Shown: positions 35,628 through 47,530 of the stretch, in pieces
How positions within the stretch are numbered: position 1 is the stretch's first letter
Layout of the letters: the number at the start of each line of letters is the position of its first letter
Assembly (NCBI RefSeq): GCF_016634425.1
Contig: NZ_JAEPES010000001.1
Coordinates: 875,183 to 939,182, forward strand
Direction: 5' to 3'
Length of the DNA: 64,000 nt
Source: Lacisediminihabitans changchengi
Lineage (GTDB): Bacteria > Actinomycetota > Actinomycetes > Actinomycetales > Microbacteriaceae
Position numbers and translations under genes: made by a program
The notes under the pieces: generated by a model
What the model saw: the letters and a program-made list of their open reading frames with translations, nothing else
Told to the model about the DNA's origin: nothing
Database searches by the model: none

Positions 35628-38573
35628 ATGGTGACTATTTCCCCCGTCAAGTCCGGCCCGAAGCTCTCTGTCCTCGGGGCCAGGGTGCACAACCTCAAGA
35701 ACGTCGACCTCGAGATCCCGCGCGATTCTCTGGTCGTCTTCACCGGTCTTTCCGGTTCGGGAAAGTCGTCGCTCGCCTTCGACACGATCTTCGCGGAGGG
35801 CCAGCGCCGCTACGTCGAATCGCTGTCAGCATACGCCCGGCAATTCCTCGGTCAGGTCGACCGCCCCGACGTCGACTTCATCGACGGTCTGAGCCCCGCG
35901 GTCTCGATCGACCAGAAGTCGACCAACCGCAACCCGCGCTCCACCGTCGGCACGATCACCGAGATCTACGACTACATGCGCCTGCTCTGGGCGCGCATCG
36001 GCATTCCGCACTGTCCTATCTGCGGTGCCAAGATCGAGCGCCAGACGGTGCAGCAGATCGCCGACCAGCTCATGACCCTGGAGACCGGGGTGCGCTACCA
36101 GATCGTCAGCCCCGTGGTCTCGCAGAAGAAGGGCGAGTTCGTCGACCTGTTCAAGGAACTCGCGGCCAGCGGCTACTCGCGCGCGATCGTCGACGGTGAG
36201 CAGATTCAGCTCAGCTCCCCACCGACGTTGAAGAAGCAGTACAAGCACGACATCTCCGTCGTCGTCGACCGTCTGGTTGCGGCCCCCGACATCCTCACCC
36301 GGCTGACCGACTCGCTCGAGACCGCGCTACGCCTCACTGATGGCCTGGTCAGCATCAACTATGTCGACGCAACCGGCCCGGAGGCCTGGCGCAACTTCTC
36401 CGAGAAGCTGTCCTGCCCCAACGGGCACCCGGTGCAGCTCACCGAGATCGAGCCGCGCACGTTCTCGTTCAACGCCCCGTTCGGCGCCTGCCCGGAGTGC
36501 TCGGGTCTCGGCACCCGCATGTCGGTCGATCAGGAGCTGCTGCTCGGCGACCCGGCCCTCAGCCTGGCCGAGGGCGTCATCCTGCCGTGGACCCAGTCCG
36601 GCAAGGGCCTGTTCAACTACTTTCAGCGCCTCCTCGAGGGTCTCGCCGCCGACCTCGATTTCTCCCTGAAGACGCCATGGCAGGAGCTGCCCGAGAAGGT
36701 GCAGCGCGCCATCCTCGAGGGCAACGACTTCGAAGTAACTGTCAAGTGGAAGAACCGCTTCGGCCGCGAGATGAAGTACTCGACGGGCTTCGAGGGCGTC
36801 ATGCCCTACATCGAGCGCAAATTCCTTGAGGCGGAGACCGACTCGGCCCGCCAGCGTTACTCGTCGTACCTTCGCGAGATCGCCTGCCCGGTCTGCCACG
36901 GCAAGCGCTTGAAGCGCGAGGTGCTCGCGGTCACCGTTCATGAACACAACATCGCGGATGTCTCCGAGCTCAGCCTCGTCGACGCCTACGAGTTCATGAA
37001 GCTCCTCGAACTCACCCCCCGCGAGGCCAAGATCGCGGCACAGGTGCTTCGCGAGATCCGGCTGCGGTTGGAGTTCCTGATCGAGGTCGGCCTGAGCTAC
37101 CTCAACCTCGCCCGCTCGGCCGGATCGCTGTCCGGTGGCGAGGCGCAGCGCATCCGTCTCGCGACCCAGATCGGTTCCGGCTTGACCGGCGTGCTCTACG
37201 TGCTCGATGAACCGAGCATCGGCCTGCATCAGCGTGACAACCGCCGTCTGATCGAGACCCTGGTGAAGCTGAAGAACCTCGGCAACACCCTCATCGTCGT
37301 CGAGCACGACGAAGACACTATCCGCACCGCTGATTGGGTGGTCGACATCGGACCGGGTGCCGGCGAGCACGGAGGCGAGGTAGTTCACTCGGGGTCGTAC
37401 GCAGACCTGCTCGCCAACACGCGTTCCATGACCGGCGACTACCTCTCGGGCCGGCGCGCGATCGAAACGCCGACGGTGCGTCGACCGATCGACCCGAAGA
37501 GGATGCTCACGGTCGAGGGCGCGCGCGCCAACAACCTGAGGGATGTCACCGTCGAATTCCCGCTCGGAACCTTCACCGCGGTGACCGGCGTCAGCGGATC
37601 GGGCAAGTCCTCACTGGTGAACGACATCCTGTACAAGGTGCTCGCCAATGAGTTGAACGGCGCGCGCCAGATCCCCGGCAAGCACACCCGCGTCACCGGT
37701 CTCGACAACCTCGACAAGGTCGTCCACGTCGACCAGGCGCCGATCGGCCGCACTCCGCGGTCGAACCCGGCGACTTACACGGGCGTGTTCGACAAGATCC
37801 GCAACCTGTTTGCCGAGACCGTCGACGCCAAGTCCCGCGGCTACCTGCCCGGTCGCTTCAGCTTCAACGTCAAGGGCGGTCGCTGCGAGAACTGTTCCGG
37901 CGACGGCACGATCAAGATCGAGATGAACTTCCTGCCAGACGTCTACGTCGTGTGCGAGGTCTGCAACGGTGCCCGGTACAACCGCGAGACGCTCGCGGTG
38001 CACTACAAGGGCAAGTCGATCGCCGAGGTGCTCGACATGCCGATCAGCGAGGCGGCCGAGTTCTTCGAGGCGATCTCCTCGATCAGCCGCTTCCTCAACA
38101 CGCTGGTCGATGTCGGCCTCGGTTACGTGCGCCTCGGGCAGAGCGCGACGACCCTGTCGGGTGGCGAGGCGCAGCGTGTCAAGCTGGCCACCGAACTGCA
38201 GAAGCGGTCGATGGGACGCAGCATCTACGTGCTCGACGAGCCAACCACCGGTCTTCACTTCGAAGACGTGCGCAAGTTGCTCCTGGTGCTGAACGGTTTG
38301 GCCGACAAGGGCAACACGGTGATCGTCATCGAACACAACCTCGACGTGATCAAGTCGGCGGACTGGCTCATCGACATGGGGCCAGAGGGCGGAGCCGGGG
38401 GAGGCCAGGTCATCGCGACGGGCACCCCCGAGCAGCTCGCGGCGGTGGAGGCCAGCCACACCGGCCAGTTCCTCGCCGAGATCCTCGAGCCTGCTCCCGC
38501 GCCGGTGGTGAAGGTGTCGTCGCGCAAACCCGCCAGTAAGCAGCCGCGCAAGCCGGCCCGCGCCTCGGCGTAG
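35628..38573 (+). CDS. uvrA: Excinuclease ABC subunit A
   Basis: 981-residue damage-sensing ATPase. First P-loop [14 protein letters not shown], first zinc module CPICGAKIE with its partner [12 protein letters not shown] further on, signature [13 protein letters not shown]; second P-loop [13 protein letters not shown], the CENCSGDG and [10 protein letters not shown] zinc cysteines, second signature [13 protein letters not shown]. The protein starts at ATG 35628 or, one codon later, GTG 35631, which is better placed if the mRNA is leaderless. The C-terminus is a basic Lys/Pro/Ala tail. A 217-bp gap with a repeat element separates it from uvrB. Confidence 0.97.
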   Translation: MVTISPVKSGPKLSVLGARVHNLKNVDLEIPRDSLVVFTGLSGSGKSSLAFDTIFAEGQRRYVESLSAYARQFLGQVDRPDVDFIDGLSPAVSIDQKSTNRNPRSTVGTITEIYDYMRLLWARIGIPHCPICGAKIERQTVQQIADQLMTLETGVRYQIVSPVVSQKKGEFVDLFKELAASGYSRAIVDGEQIQLSSPPTLKKQYKHDISVVVDRLVAAPDILTRLTDSLETALRLTDGLVSINYVDATGPEAWRNFSEKLSCPNGHPVQLTEIEPRTFSFNAPFGACPECSGLGTRMSVDQELLLGDPALSLAEGVILPWTQSGKGLFNYFQRLLEGLAADLDFSLKTPWQELPEKVQRAILEGNDFEVTVKWKNRFGREMKYSTGFEGVMPYIERKFLEAETDSARQRYSSYLREIACPVCHGKRLKREVLAVTVHEHNIADVSELSLVDAYEFMKLLELTPREAKIAAQVLREIRLRLEFLIEVGLSYLNLARSAGSLSGGEAQRIRLATQIGSGLTGVLYVLDEPSIGLHQRDNRRLIETLVKLKNLGNTLIVVEHDEDTIRTADWVVDIGPGAGEHGGEVVHSGSYADLLANTRSMTGDYLSGRRAIETPTVRRPIDPKRMLTVEGARANNLRDVTVEFPLGTFTAVTGVSGSGKSSLVNDILYKVLANELNGARQIPGKHTRVTGLDNLDKVVHVDQAPIGRTPRSNPATYTGVFDKIRNLFAETVDAKSRGYLPGRFSFNVKGGRCENCSGDGTIKIEMNFLPDVYVVCEVCNGARYNRETLAVHYKGKSIAEVLDMPISEAAEFFEAISSISRFLNTLVDVGLGYVRLGQSATTLSGGEAQRVKLATELQKRSMGRSIYVLDEPTTGLHFEDVRKLLLVLNGLADKGNTVIVIEHNLDVIKSADWLIDMGPEGGAGGGQVIATGTPEQLAAVEASHTGQFLAEILEPAPAPVVKVSSRKPASKQPRKPARASA

Positions 38574-38576
38574 GCT
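38571..38576 (+). promoter_or_regulatory. Possible -10 for uvrC inside the uvrA stop codon
   Basis: TAGGCT starts with the uvrA TAG stop and lies 8 nt before the uvrC ATG at 38585, so it may serve a leaderless uvrC mRNA. Confidence 0.35.
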
Positions 38577-38584
38577 CGGCGACC

Positions 38585-40567
38585 ATGGCAACAACGACGC
38601 CGCCGCGGCGATCGCCCCTCGGGGCGACGCCTCCTCGCCCGCCGATGTCGGGCACGGTGAGTTGGCGGCCGAAGGCGGGGGAGATCCCGCAGCAGCCGGG
38701 CGTCTACCGCTTCCGCGACCAGAACCAGCGGGTGCTCTACGTCGGCAAGGCGAAGAACCTGCGCTCTCGGCTGAGCAACTACTTCCAGCCGCTGCGCAGC
38801 CTTCACGAGCGCACGAGGCGCATGGTGCTGACCGCGGCATCCGTCGAATGGACCGTGGTCGGCACCGAGTTCGAGGCGCTCTCGCTCGAGTTCACCTGGA
38901 TCAAAGAGTTCGACCCGCCGTTCAACGTGCAGTTCAAAGACGACAAGTCGTACCCGTATCTGGCGATCACCCTCGGCGACGACGTTCCCCGCGTGCTGGT
39001 CACCCGCCACAAGACCATGAAGGGCGCCCGCTACTTCGGGCCGTACACGAAGGTCTGGGCGATTCGCGAGACCGTCGACCTGATGTTGAAAGCCTTCCCG
39101 ATGCGCAGCTGCTCGGACGCGACCTACAAGCGAGCGGAGCAGACCGGTCGGCCCTGCCTGCTCGGCGACATCGGCAAATGTGCCGCGCCGTGCGTGAAAC
39201 GCATCACCAAAGAGGACCACAAGTCGATCGCTCTCGACTTCGCCTCCTTCATGGCGGGAAATGACTCGCGCTACATCACGGATGTCCGCAAAAAGATGAT
39301 GGCGGCGGCCGAGACCCAGGACTACGAGTCTGCCGCGCGCTATCGCGACCAGCTCGGAGCGCTCGAGACCGCGCTGTCCAAGAGCGCGGTGGTGCTGGCC
39401 GAAGACGTCGACGCCGACGTGTTCGGCATCGCACACGACGAGCTCGCCGCCGCCGTGCAGCAATTCACCGTGCGCGGCGGGCGCATCCGCGGTGTGCGCA
39501 GCTGGGTGGTCGACAAGGAACTCGACCTGGCGCTCGGCGAGCTGGTCGAACTGGTGCTGCAGAACGCCTACGAGGACGAGCTCGTGCCACCGCGCCAGAT
39601 CGTCGTTCCCGAACTTCCGGAGGACGTGAAAGAGCTCGAGGTCTGGCTCAGTGGGATCCGCTCCGGGCGCGATGGCAACGGCAAGGTGGGTCTTCGCGTC
39701 GCACAGCGCGGTGACCTCGCTGCCCTGGCCCAGACGGTCGAGACCAACGCGAAGAACGCTCTGATGCTCTACAAGACGCGGCGCAGCGGTGACTTCACCG
39801 CCCGATCCCAGGCCCTCGCCGATATTCAGGATGCCCTGGGCATGCCCGACGCGCCGCTGCGGATGGAGTGCTACGACGTGTCGCACCTCAGCGGTACCAA
39901 CATCGTCGCCTCGATGGTGGTGTTCGAAGACGGTCTGCCACGCAAAGACCAGTACCGTCGCTTCAGCATCCCCGAGTCGACCGACGACACCGAGTCGATC
40001 TACCAGACGCTGAGCCGACGGCTCGCCTACCTTGACCCGACGGGCAGCGAATCGGACCCTGAGGGGACCGAGGCTGCGGACCCCACCACCGACGACATCG
40101 TCGACCCCGCCGCCGAGACCCGTCGGCAGAAGTTCGCCTACCGACCGAACCTGCTCATCGTCGACGGTGGTCAGCCGCAGGTGGCCGCGGCGAAGCGCGC
40201 CCTGGAAGACGCCGGCATCACCGATATCCACCTCTGCGGCATCGCCAAGCGTCTTGAGGAGATCTGGCTGCCTGACTCCGACTATCCGGTCATCCTGCCC
40301 CGCAACAGCGACGCGCTGTTCATGATCCAGCGCATCCGTGACGAGGCGCACCGGTTCGCGATCACCTATCAACGCCAGAGACGAAAAAAGGATGTCTCGT
40401 CGCAACTCGGCGAGATCCCGGGCCTGGGGCCCGCGCGGGTGAAAGAACTGCTCCGGCACTTCGGCTCGGTGACCCAGCTGCGCACGGCGGATCAGACGGC
40501 CATCGCCGAAGTGCAGGGCATCGGCCCGACGCTCGCCCAGACCATCTACGAACGCCTGCGCCAGTGA
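38585..40567 (+). CDS. uvrC: Excinuclease ABC subunit C
   Basis: 660-residue dual-incision nuclease. The GIY-YIG domain begins [21 protein letters not shown], then cysteines of the ALLGDIGKC-type region ([13 protein letters not shown]), a UVR motif ([22 protein letters not shown]) and the RNase H-like C-terminal nuclease ([24 protein letters not shown]), ending in helix-hairpin-helix motifs ([23 protein letters not shown]). The first 20 residues ([20 protein letters not shown]) look atypical; ATG 38645 or GTG 38657 may be the true start. An Asp/Glu-rich insert ([14 protein letters not shown]) precedes the nuclease core. Confidence 0.95.
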   Translation: MATTTPPRRSPLGATPPRPPMSGTVSWRPKAGEIPQQPGVYRFRDQNQRVLYVGKAKNLRSRLSNYFQPLRSLHERTRRMVLTAASVEWTVVGTEFEALSLEFTWIKEFDPPFNVQFKDDKSYPYLAITLGDDVPRVLVTRHKTMKGARYFGPYTKVWAIRETVDLMLKAFPMRSCSDATYKRAEQTGRPCLLGDIGKCAAPCVKRITKEDHKSIALDFASFMAGNDSRYITDVRKKMMAAAETQDYESAARYRDQLGALETALSKSAVVLAEDVDADVFGIAHDELAAAVQQFTVRGGRIRGVRSWVVDKELDLALGELVELVLQNAYEDELVPPRQIVVPELPEDVKELEVWLSGIRSGRDGNGKVGLRVAQRGDLAALAQTVETNAKNALMLYKTRRSGDFTARSQALADIQDALGMPDAPLRMECYDVSHLSGTNIVASMVVFEDGLPRKDQYRRFSIPESTDDTESIYQTLSRRLAYLDPTGSESDPEGTEAADPTTDDIVDPAAETRRQKFAYRPNLLIVDGGQPQVAAAKRALEDAGITDIHLCGIAKRLEEIWLPDSDYPVILPRNSDALFMIQRIRDEAHRFAITYQRQRRKKDVSSQLGEIPGLGPARVKELLRHFGSVTQLRTADQTAIAEVQGIGPTLAQTIYERLRQ

Positions 40568-40601
40568 CGCACGAATCAATCAGGCGCAGGAAACGATTAA
40601 G

Positions 40602-40607
40602 TAGGCT
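40602..40607 (+). promoter_or_regulatory. Predicted -10 of leaderless rapZ promoter
   Basis: TAGGCT, then 6 nt, then the ATG at 40614. Confidence 0.55.
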
Positions 40608-40613
40608 TGCAGC

Positions 40614-41489
40614 ATGAGCGCGGAGAGCGACAAGCAGGAAGTGCTGATCGTCACGGGCATGTCGGGAGCCGGGCGCTCCACCGTCGGCAATGCGCTCGAA
40701 GACCTCGGCTGGTATGTCGTCGACAACCTGCCGCCTCAGATGTTGCGCCCTCTCGTGGAATTGGCAGGCCGGGTCGGCGACACGCTGCCGAAGATCGCGG
40801 CCGTCGTGGATGTCCGCGGCGGCAATCTGTTCTCCGACCTCGAGCAGATCGTCGAGTCCCTGCGCGAGAACAACGCCGTTCGGGTGTTGTTCCTCGAGGC
40901 GACGGATGCGGCGCTCGTGCGTCGGTTCGAGCAGGTGCGGCGTCCACATCCGCTCCAGGGCGACGGCACCCTGCTCGATGGCATCGGCGCCGAGCGGCAG
41001 CGGATGCTCAACCTGCGAGAGTCCAGCGACATCATCGTCGACACCTCCGACCTCAACATCCATCAGCTGGCCACGACGGTGCAGGAGACGTTCTCCGACG
41101 CGGAAACGCCCGGGCTGCAGGTCACGGTGATGAGCTTTGGTTTCAAGTACGGGTTGCCCACCGACGCCGATCTCGTGGCCGACATGCGCTTTCTGCCCAA
41201 CCCCTTCTGGGTGCCCGATCTGCGGGGGAGCACCGGCCTCGATCAGCAGGTCTCCGACTTCGTGCTCGCCCAGGAGGGTGCGGCCGAATTCGTCGACAAT
41301 TACACCCGCGCGCTGGCCCCCGTGCTCGCAGGCTATCAGCGCGAGAACAAGAGACACGCTACGATCGCCATTGGATGCACGGGCGGTAAACACCGTTCCG
41401 TCGCGGTCGCCGAGAGGCTCGCTCGCCTATTGCGAGAACAGCCCGGCGTTGCCGTCAGCGTCAAGCACCGCGACCTCGGTCGCGAGTGA
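40614..41489 (+). CDS. rapZ: RapZ/YvcJ-family nucleotide-binding protein
   Basis: 291-residue RapZ (YvcJ) homologue. The P-loop reads [20 protein letters not shown], with Arg where most P-loops have Lys; this Arg form is usual in actinobacteria. The C-terminal domain has [14 protein letters not shown] and [19 protein letters not shown], the conserved RNA/ligand-binding part. In Enterobacteria it controls GlmS through small RNAs; the actinobacterial role is less clear. It stands between uvrC and whiA, as in many Gram-positives, but without the usual yvcK gene. Confidence 0.94.
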   Translation: MSAESDKQEVLIVTGMSGAGRSTVGNALEDLGWYVVDNLPPQMLRPLVELAGRVGDTLPKIAAVVDVRGGNLFSDLEQIVESLRENNAVRVLFLEATDAALVRRFEQVRRPHPLQGDGTLLDGIGAERQRMLNLRESSDIIVDTSDLNIHQLATTVQETFSDAETPGLQVTVMSFGFKYGLPTDADLVADMRFLPNPFWVPDLRGSTGLDQQVSDFVLAQEGAAEFVDNYTRALAPVLAGYQRENKRHATIAIGCTGGKHRSVAVAERLARLLREQPGVAVSVKHRDLGRE

Positions 41490-41584
41490 GTTTCGCCGCG
41501 CCAGCGGCTCCCTGCCCCCAATTTTCCGCTTGACGGACGAGGGCACGGCATCCAGGATTCCGATACAACAGAAAGAAGCCCAGA

Positions 41585-42565
41585 TTGGCTCTCACCGCCG
41601 ACGTCAAAGATGAACTCGCCCGCATCGAGGTGAGCAAGACCACGGTGCGCGCGGCGGAGCTAGCCACCATCCTGCGTTTCTCCGGCGGCCTCCACCTCAT
41701 CTCCGGGCGCATCGCGGTCGAGTCAGAGCTCGACACCCCGCAGCTCGCTCGCCGGGTGCGCAAAGACCTGGCCGAGCTCTACGGCGTGAAGAGCGAGGTC
41801 TCGGTCATCTCCGCATCCGGACTTCGCCGCACCAGCCACTACCTCGTTCGCGTCCTCGACGGCGGCGAGACGCTCGCTCGCCAGACCGGCCTGCTCGACG
41901 CCCGTCGCCGCCCGATCCGTGGGCTCCCGAACAAGCTCACCACCGGGGGCAAAGACGAGCTGTCGGCCGTCTGGCGCGGGGCATTCTTGGCGCGCGGTTC
42001 CCTCACCGACCCTGGTCGTTCTGCAGCACTCGAGATCACCTGCCCCGGCAACGAGTCCGCGATGGCCCTGGTCGGTGCCGCCGGTCGGCTGGGTGTGGCT
42101 GCCAAGGCTCGCGAGGTCCGCGGAGTGCACCGCGTGGTCATCCGTGACGGCGAAGCGATCAGCGCGATGCTCGTGCACATGGGCGCGGCGGCCACCGTGC
42201 TCAACTGGGAGGAATTGCGTCAGCGGCGCGAGGTGCGGGCCACAGCCAATCGTCTGGTGAACTTCGACGATGCGAACCTCCGCCGTTCCGCCCAGGCGGC
42301 CGTCGCGGCCTGCGCCCGGGTCGAGCGAGCACTCGAGATCCTCGACGGCGACGTTCCTGAGCACCTGCGCTACGCCGGTGATTTGCGGCTGCGCTTCCGC
42401 GACTCGAGCCTCGACGAGCTCGGCCACCACGCCGACCCGCCGATGACGAAGGATGCCGTGGCCGGCCGCATCCGCCGCCTGCTGGCCATGGCAGACAAGA
42501 AGGCCGTCGATCTCGGGATCCCCGGAACCGACGCCAATCTTCCCGCGGACTACGAAGACGCCTGA
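41585..42565 (+). CDS. whiA: Sporulation/cell-division regulator WhiA
   Basis: 326-residue DNA-binding protein: N-terminal LAGLIDADG homing-endonuclease-like domain (about 1-220; [32 protein letters not shown]) and a C-terminal helix-turn-helix ([27 protein letters not shown]). It controls division genes in actinobacteria. The TTG start at 41585 gives [16 protein letters not shown] with a purine-rich ribosome site (AGAAAGAAG) upstream. Confidence 0.95.
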   Translation: MALTADVKDELARIEVSKTTVRAAELATILRFSGGLHLISGRIAVESELDTPQLARRVRKDLAELYGVKSEVSVISASGLRRTSHYLVRVLDGGETLARQTGLLDARRRPIRGLPNKLTTGGKDELSAVWRGAFLARGSLTDPGRSAALEITCPGNESAMALVGAAGRLGVAAKAREVRGVHRVVIRDGEAISAMLVHMGAAATVLNWEELRQRREVRATANRLVNFDDANLRRSAQAAVAACARVERALEILDGDVPEHLRYAGDLRLRFRDSSLDELGHHADPPMTKDAVAGRIRRLLAMADKKAVDLGIPGTDANLPADYEDA

Positions 42566-42658
42566 GCCCGGCATGGTCGCGCGCCGGGTGAACTGATCCC
42601 GGGTGAACGGACCCTGTACGTACGGGAAGCATTCGCTGGGCGCCGGAGCTGACGCGAG

Positions 42659-42664
42659 TACACT
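42659..42664 (+). promoter_or_regulatory. Predicted -10 of sodA promoter
   Basis: TACACT, giving an approximately 55-nt leader that ends in the ribosome site AAAAAGGAGAT. A GTACGTAC palindrome lies upstream (42616-42623). Confidence 0.45.
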
Positions 42665-42726
42665 GAAATTCGGCCCGGTAGATGGTGCTCGTAGCCCCCG
42701 GGTCCACAGAAAAAGGAGATCGGAAT

Positions 42727-43353
42727 ATGGCTGAATACACGCTGCCCGAACTGGGATACGACTTTGCGGCTCTGGAGCCGCACATCAGTGCCCAGATCAT
42801 GGAACTTCACCATGACAAGCACCACCAGGCGTACGTCACCGGCGCCAACACGGCGTTGGCCGGCCTCGCCGAGGCGCGCGACAGCGGCAACCTGGCCAAT
42901 GTGAACAAGCTCGAGAAGGACCTCGCGTTCAACCTCGGCGGTCACGTCAACCACTCGATCTTCTGGACCAACCTCTCTCCCGACGGCGGAGACAAGCCGA
43001 CCGGTGAGTTGGCTGCGGCGATCGACGACCAGTTCGGTTCGTTCGACAAGTTCACCGCTCACTTCACGGCCACCGCGCTGGGCGTGCAGGGCTCGGGCTG
43101 GGCGATCCTCGGCTACGACAGCATCGGCAAGAACCTGAGCATCTTCCAGCTGTTCGACCAGCAGGGCAACATCCCGCTGGGCCTCGTACCGCTGCTGACG
43201 CTGGATGTCTGGGAGCACGCCTACTACCTCGACTACAAGAACGTGCGCGCCGACTACGTCAAGGCGTTCTGGAACATCGTGAACTGGGCGAACGTCCAGG
43301 AGCGCTTCAGCACAGCAACCCAGAAGACTGACGGCCTCCTGGTACTGTCTTAA
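42727..43353 (+). CDS. sodA: Superoxide dismutase (Mn/Fe)
   Basis: 208-residue cytoplasmic Mn/Fe SOD. Metal-ligand His residues lie in [13 protein letters not shown] and in [12 protein letters not shown], and the last Asp/His in [14 protein letters not shown]. Metal choice cannot be fixed from sequence, but [10 protein letters not shown] and LFDQQGN fit the Mn-type or cambialistic group. ATG 42727 follows an excellent ribosome site. A hairpin terminator follows. Confidence 0.96.
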   Translation: MAEYTLPELGYDFAALEPHISAQIMELHHDKHHQAYVTGANTALAGLAEARDSGNLANVNKLEKDLAFNLGGHVNHSIFWTNLSPDGGDKPTGELAAAIDDQFGSFDKFTAHFTATALGVQGSGWAILGYDSIGKNLSIFQLFDQQGNIPLGLVPLLTLDVWEHAYYLDYKNVRADYVKAFWNIVNWANVQERFSTATQKTDGLLVLS

Positions 43354-43360
43354 TCGGTGA

Positions 43361-44515
<1,155 letters not shown>

Positions 44516-44524
44516 CGGCTCGGG

Positions 44525-45742
44525 ATGACGCTCCGCACGATTGAAAGCCTCGGAGATCTCCGAGGCAAGAAGGTCATCGTCCGCTGTGATCTGAATGTCC
44601 CGTTGAAAGACGGCGAGATCACGGATGACGGCCGCATTCGCGCATCGCTCCCCACGCTCCGGCAGCTCATGGCTGCCGGAGCGCGGGTGATCGTGATCTC
44701 GCACCTGGGACGCCCGGACGGCGTACCGACACCCAAATACAGCCTTGCCCCGGTCGCTCGGCGCCTGGGGGAGTTGCTGGTCTCCCCGGTGGTCTTCGCC
44801 GACGACACTGTCGGCCCCGAGGCGGTCGCGGCCGTCGAGAAGCTGACCGAGGGCGACCTCGTCGTTCTCGAGAATCTCCGATTCGACCCGCGCGAGACCT
44901 CCAAAGACGACGAAGATCGCGAGTCGTTCGCCGCGGACCTCGCCGAGTTCGCAGACGCCTTCGTGTCTGACGGTTTCGGCGTCGTGCACCGCAAGCAGGC
45001 GAGTGTCTTCGAACTCGCCGGGTTGCTGCCGAGCGCCGCCGGCGGGCTCATTGCGACCGAGCTCGATGTGCTGGACAAGCTCACCGAGACACCCTCCAAG
45101 CCGTACGCCGTTGTTCTCGGTGGCTCGAAGGTCTCCGACAAGCTCGGGGTGATCGCGCATCTGCTGCCGCGGGTCGACTCCCTCCTGATCGGCGGCGGCA
45201 TGCTGTTCACCTTCCTCGCGGCCCAGGGCCACAAGGTCGGTTCCAGTCTGCTCGAGGTCGACCAGCTCGACACCGTGCGCGGCTACCTGGCCAAAGCCGA
45301 CGAGCTCGGCGTGCAGATCCTGCTGCCGACTGATGTCGTAGTCGCCTCGAAGTTCGGTGCCGACGCAGAACACGAGGTTCGTGCTGCCGACGACATCGAA
45401 GGCTCGCCGTGGGGTGAGGCCGGGCTCGGTCTGGACATCGGTCCGGCCACCGCTGAGGCGTTCGCCGCGGTCATCCGTTCGTCGAAGACCGTGTTCTGGA
45501 ATGGTCCGATGGGAGTCTTCGAGCTCGAGCCATTTGCCGCGGGCACCAAGACGGTCGCCCAGGCGCTCACCGAGGTCGACGGACTCTCCGTCGTCGGCGG
45601 GGGAGACTCCGCCGCCGCAGTGCGTGCCCTCGGCTTCACCGACGACCAGTTCGGTCACATCTCGACCGGCGGTGGCGCCAGCCTCGAATTCCTCGAGGGG
45701 AAGAGCCTTCCCGGCCTCACAGTCTTGGGCTGGCAGGCGTGA
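44525..45742 (+). CDS. pgk: Phosphoglycerate kinase
   Basis: 405-residue kinase converting 1,3-bisphosphoglycerate and ADP to 3-phosphoglycerate and [29 protein letters not shown], the ENLRFDPRE motif and C-terminal [15 protein letters not shown] with [13 protein letters not shown] are all present. It lies 9 bp after gap; its stop overlaps the tpiA GTG by 4 bp. Confidence 0.97.
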   Translation: MTLRTIESLGDLRGKKVIVRCDLNVPLKDGEITDDGRIRASLPTLRQLMAAGARVIVISHLGRPDGVPTPKYSLAPVARRLGELLVSPVVFADDTVGPEAVAAVEKLTEGDLVVLENLRFDPRETSKDDEDRESFAADLAEFADAFVSDGFGVVHRKQASVFELAGLLPSAAGGLIATELDVLDKLTETPSKPYAVVLGGSKVSDKLGVIAHLLPRVDSLLIGGGMLFTFLAAQGHKVGSSLLEVDQLDTVRGYLAKADELGVQILLPTDVVVASKFGADAEHEVRAADDIEGSPWGEAGLGLDIGPATAEAFAAVIRSSKTVFWNGPMGVFELEPFAAGTKTVAQALTEVDGLSVVGGGDSAAAVRALGFTDDQFGHISTGGGASLEFLEGKSLPGLTVLGWQA

Positions 45743-46539
45743 CCCCGGTGACGACGGGCGCTCGCGTCCCGCTGATCGCCGGCAACTGGAAGATGAACCT
45801 CGACCACCTGCAGTCGATCGCTTTCGTGCAGAAGCTGGCCTGGAGTCTCAAAGACGCCCGGCATGACTTCGCCGCGGTCGAGGTGGCGATTTTCCCGCCC
45901 TTCACCGACCTGCGATCGGTGCAGACGCTGATCGCCGCAGACAAGCTCGACCTCCACTACGGCGGTCAGGATGTCTCCGAGCACGTCTCTGGCGCGTACA
46001 CGGGCGAGATCTCCGCGACGTTCCTTCGCGCGCTGGACTGTGGCTACGTCATCGTCGGTCACTCCGAGCGCCGCACGCTGCACCACGAGACCGACGAGAA
46101 GGTGGCGGCCAAGGTCGCTGCTGCCGTCACCGCGGGACTCGTGCCCGTGCTGTGCGTGGGGGAGACCGCGGAAGACCTCGAGCTGCACGGCCCGAGTGCA
46201 GTGCCGGTCGCTCAGCTTCGTGCGGGCATCGCCGGGCTCACGGCGGGTGTCGAGCTCGTCGTCGCGTATGAGCCCGTGTGGGCGATCGGCTCCGGCCAGG
46301 CGGCCACGCCCGAGCAGGCACAGCAGGTTGCTGCGGCCCTGCGGGCGACTCTTGCCGAGGTGCTCGGACAGGAGACGGCGGATGCGGCGCGCATCCTGTA
46401 TGGCGGTTCAGTGAAGGCCGGCAACATCGCCGGTTTCATGCGCCAGACGGATGTCGACGGCGCTCTGGTCGGCGGCGCGAGCCTCGATCTGGCCGAATTC
46501 TCCCGGATCGCGCAGTTTCCCAAGCACGTCGGTACCTGA
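45739..46539 (+). CDS. tpiA: Triose-phosphate isomerase
   Basis: 266-residue TIM barrel. Substrate-binding NWKMN near residue 15, catalytic His in VIVGHSERR, catalytic Glu in [12 protein letters not shown], and phosphate loops [10 protein letters not shown] and VGGASL. The GTG start overlaps pgk (GTGA). A hairpin follows. Confidence 0.97.
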   Translation: MTPVTTGARVPLIAGNWKMNLDHLQSIAFVQKLAWSLKDARHDFAAVEVAIFPPFTDLRSVQTLIAADKLDLHYGGQDVSEHVSGAYTGEISATFLRALDCGYVIVGHSERRTLHHETDEKVAAKVAAAVTAGLVPVLCVGETAEDLELHGPSAVPVAQLRAGIAGLTAGVELVVAYEPVWAIGSGQAATPEQAQQVAAALRATLAEVLGQETADAARILYGGSVKAGNIAGFMRQTDVDGALVGGASLDLAEFSRIAQFPKHVGT

Positions 46540-46549
46540 TCACGGCGCA

Positions 46550-46574
46550 GGGAGGCGCGGCGATCGCGCCTCCC
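46550..46574 (+). terminator. Hairpin after gap-pgk-tpiA
   Basis: 10-bp stem GGGAGGCGCG/CGCGCCTCCC with a 5-nt loop, 10 bp after the tpiA stop and upstream of the secG -10; no T tract. Confidence 0.6.
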
Positions 46575-46596
46575 GAGCGCTGATCCGAGGCCCGGG

Positions 46597-46602
46597 TATA
46601 CT
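46597..46602 (+). promoter_or_regulatory. Predicted -10 of secG promoter
   Basis: TATACT, leading to an approximately 60-nt leader before the secG GTG. Confidence 0.45.
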
Positions 46603-46671
46603 GAAGGACGACTGCGTGTGGCTCCGTGCCGGCGCGGTCCCATTTCCGTAGTCGAAAGGTGCAATCGCACA

Positions 46672-46923
46672 GTGGCAATCCTTCAGGTCATCCTCCAGGT
46701 GGTGCTCGGTATCACGAGCCTCCTGCTGACCCTGCTCATCCTGTTGCACCGCGGTCGCGGTGGCGGTCTGTCCGACATGTTCGGCGGTGGCGTGACGTCT
46801 AACCTCGGCGCGTCCGGGGTCGCAGAGCGCAACCTCAACCGCATCACGGTGATCCTCGGCCTCGTCTGGGTCGCGTCGATCATCGTGCTCGGCCTCATCA
46901 CCAAGTTCGACGCCGCAGCGTAA
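46672..46923 (+). CDS. secG: Preprotein translocase subunit SecG
   Basis: 83-residue SecG of the SecYEG channel. Two transmembrane helices (LQVILQVVLGITSLLLTLLILL and VILGLVWVASIIVLGLI) are joined by the Gly-rich loop RGRGGGLSDMFGGG. GTG 46672 after GAAAGGTG gives the standard length; a longer frame from 46618 was rejected as it adds an Arg/Cys-rich head. Confidence 0.93.
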   Translation: MAILQVILQVVLGITSLLLTLLILLHRGRGGGLSDMFGGGVTSNLGASGVAERNLNRITVILGLVWVASIIVLGLITKFDAAA

Positions 46924-46948
46924 CGCCGGCGAGAGAAGGAACACACAG

Positions 46949-47314
46949 ATGGCTTCAGGTGGCAGTGCAATTCGGGGCTCGCGCGTCGGCGCGGGGCCCA
47001 TGGGCGAGCAAGACCGTGGCTTCCACGCCGAGCGTCTCCAGGTCTTCTACTGGTGCGCGAACGGTCACGAGCTGAGCCCGTACTTTCTCGCGACGATCGA
47101 GCCGGAGGAGATCCCGGTCATTCTCGACTGCCCGAACTGTGGTCTCCCGGCCGGCCGTGACAAAGAGAACCCCCCGTCGGTGGCGAAGCTCGAGCCGTAC
47201 AAGACTCACCTCGCCTATGTGAAGGAACGTCGCACCGAGGAAGAGGCAGAGACTCTGCTGGATGAGGCGCTGGAGCAGCTCCGCGCGCGCCGCTCGCGCC
47301 TCACTGCACAGTAG
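46949..47314 (+). CDS. rbpA: RNA polymerase-binding protein RbpA
   Basis: 121-residue actinobacterial RbpA, which binds the principal sigma factor and stabilises the open complex. The disordered N-terminal part (SAIRGSRVGAGPMGEQDRG) contacts the promoter region, the central domain has YWCANGHELSPYF and DCPNCGLPAGRD cysteines, and the C-terminal sigma-interaction helices are rich in Glu/Arg. Good ribosome site (GAGAAGGA). A 14-bp tandem duplication begins at its TAG stop, followed by a terminator. Confidence 0.96.
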   Translation: MASGGSAIRGSRVGAGPMGEQDRGFHAERLQVFYWCANGHELSPYFLATIEPEEIPVILDCPNCGLPAGRDKENPPSVAKLEPYKTHLAYVKERRTEEEAETLLDEALEQLRARRSRLTAQ

Positions 47315-47345
47315 TTTTACCGCGGTAGTTTTACCGCGCAGTAGG
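47311..47345 (+). repeat. 14-bp tandem repeat over rbpA stop codon
   Basis: GTAGTTTTACCGCG occurs twice (47311-47324, 47325-47338), followed by CAGTAGG, a partial third copy. TAGs occur at 47312, 47326 and 47342. Confidence 0.85.
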
Positions 47346-47357
47346 TGCAACTGCGAA

Positions 47358-47395
47358 GAAGGCCCCGTTCGACGATGTCGACGGGGCCTTCTTTT
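47358..47395 (+). terminator. Rho-independent terminator of rbpA
   Basis: 11-bp stem GAAGGCCCCGT/ACGGGGCCTTC with an inner CGAC/GTCG extension, followed by TTTT. Confidence 0.85.
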
Positions 47396-47417
47396 GTCGT
47401 GCGGGGCACAAAGTCAG

Positions 47418-47467
47418 TGCCACACAAAGGGGCCAGCCGAACGAGTCGGCTGGCCCCTTGTGTGGCA
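47418..47467 (-). terminator. Long hairpin, terminator of pentose phosphate operon
   Basis: A 22-bp stem (TGCCACACAAGGGGCCAGCC... and complement, with one bulged A) and ACGAG loop, 52 bp beyond the pgl stop. It faces the rbpA terminator and separates the two convergent units. Confidence 0.8.
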
Positions 47468-47470
47468 TTG

Positions 47471-47530
47471 CTGTCTAGAACTGGGCTGTCTAGTACTCGA
47501 CTGTCTAGTACTCGACTGTCTAGTACTCGA
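47471..47530 (-). repeat. 15-bp tandem repeat over pgl stop codon
   Basis: Three exact copies of CTGTCTAGTACTCGA (47486-47530) plus a degenerate fourth (47471-47485). On the minus strand each exact copy reads GTC GAG TAC TAG ACA, repeating the last three pgl codons and stop in frame. Confidence 0.93.
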
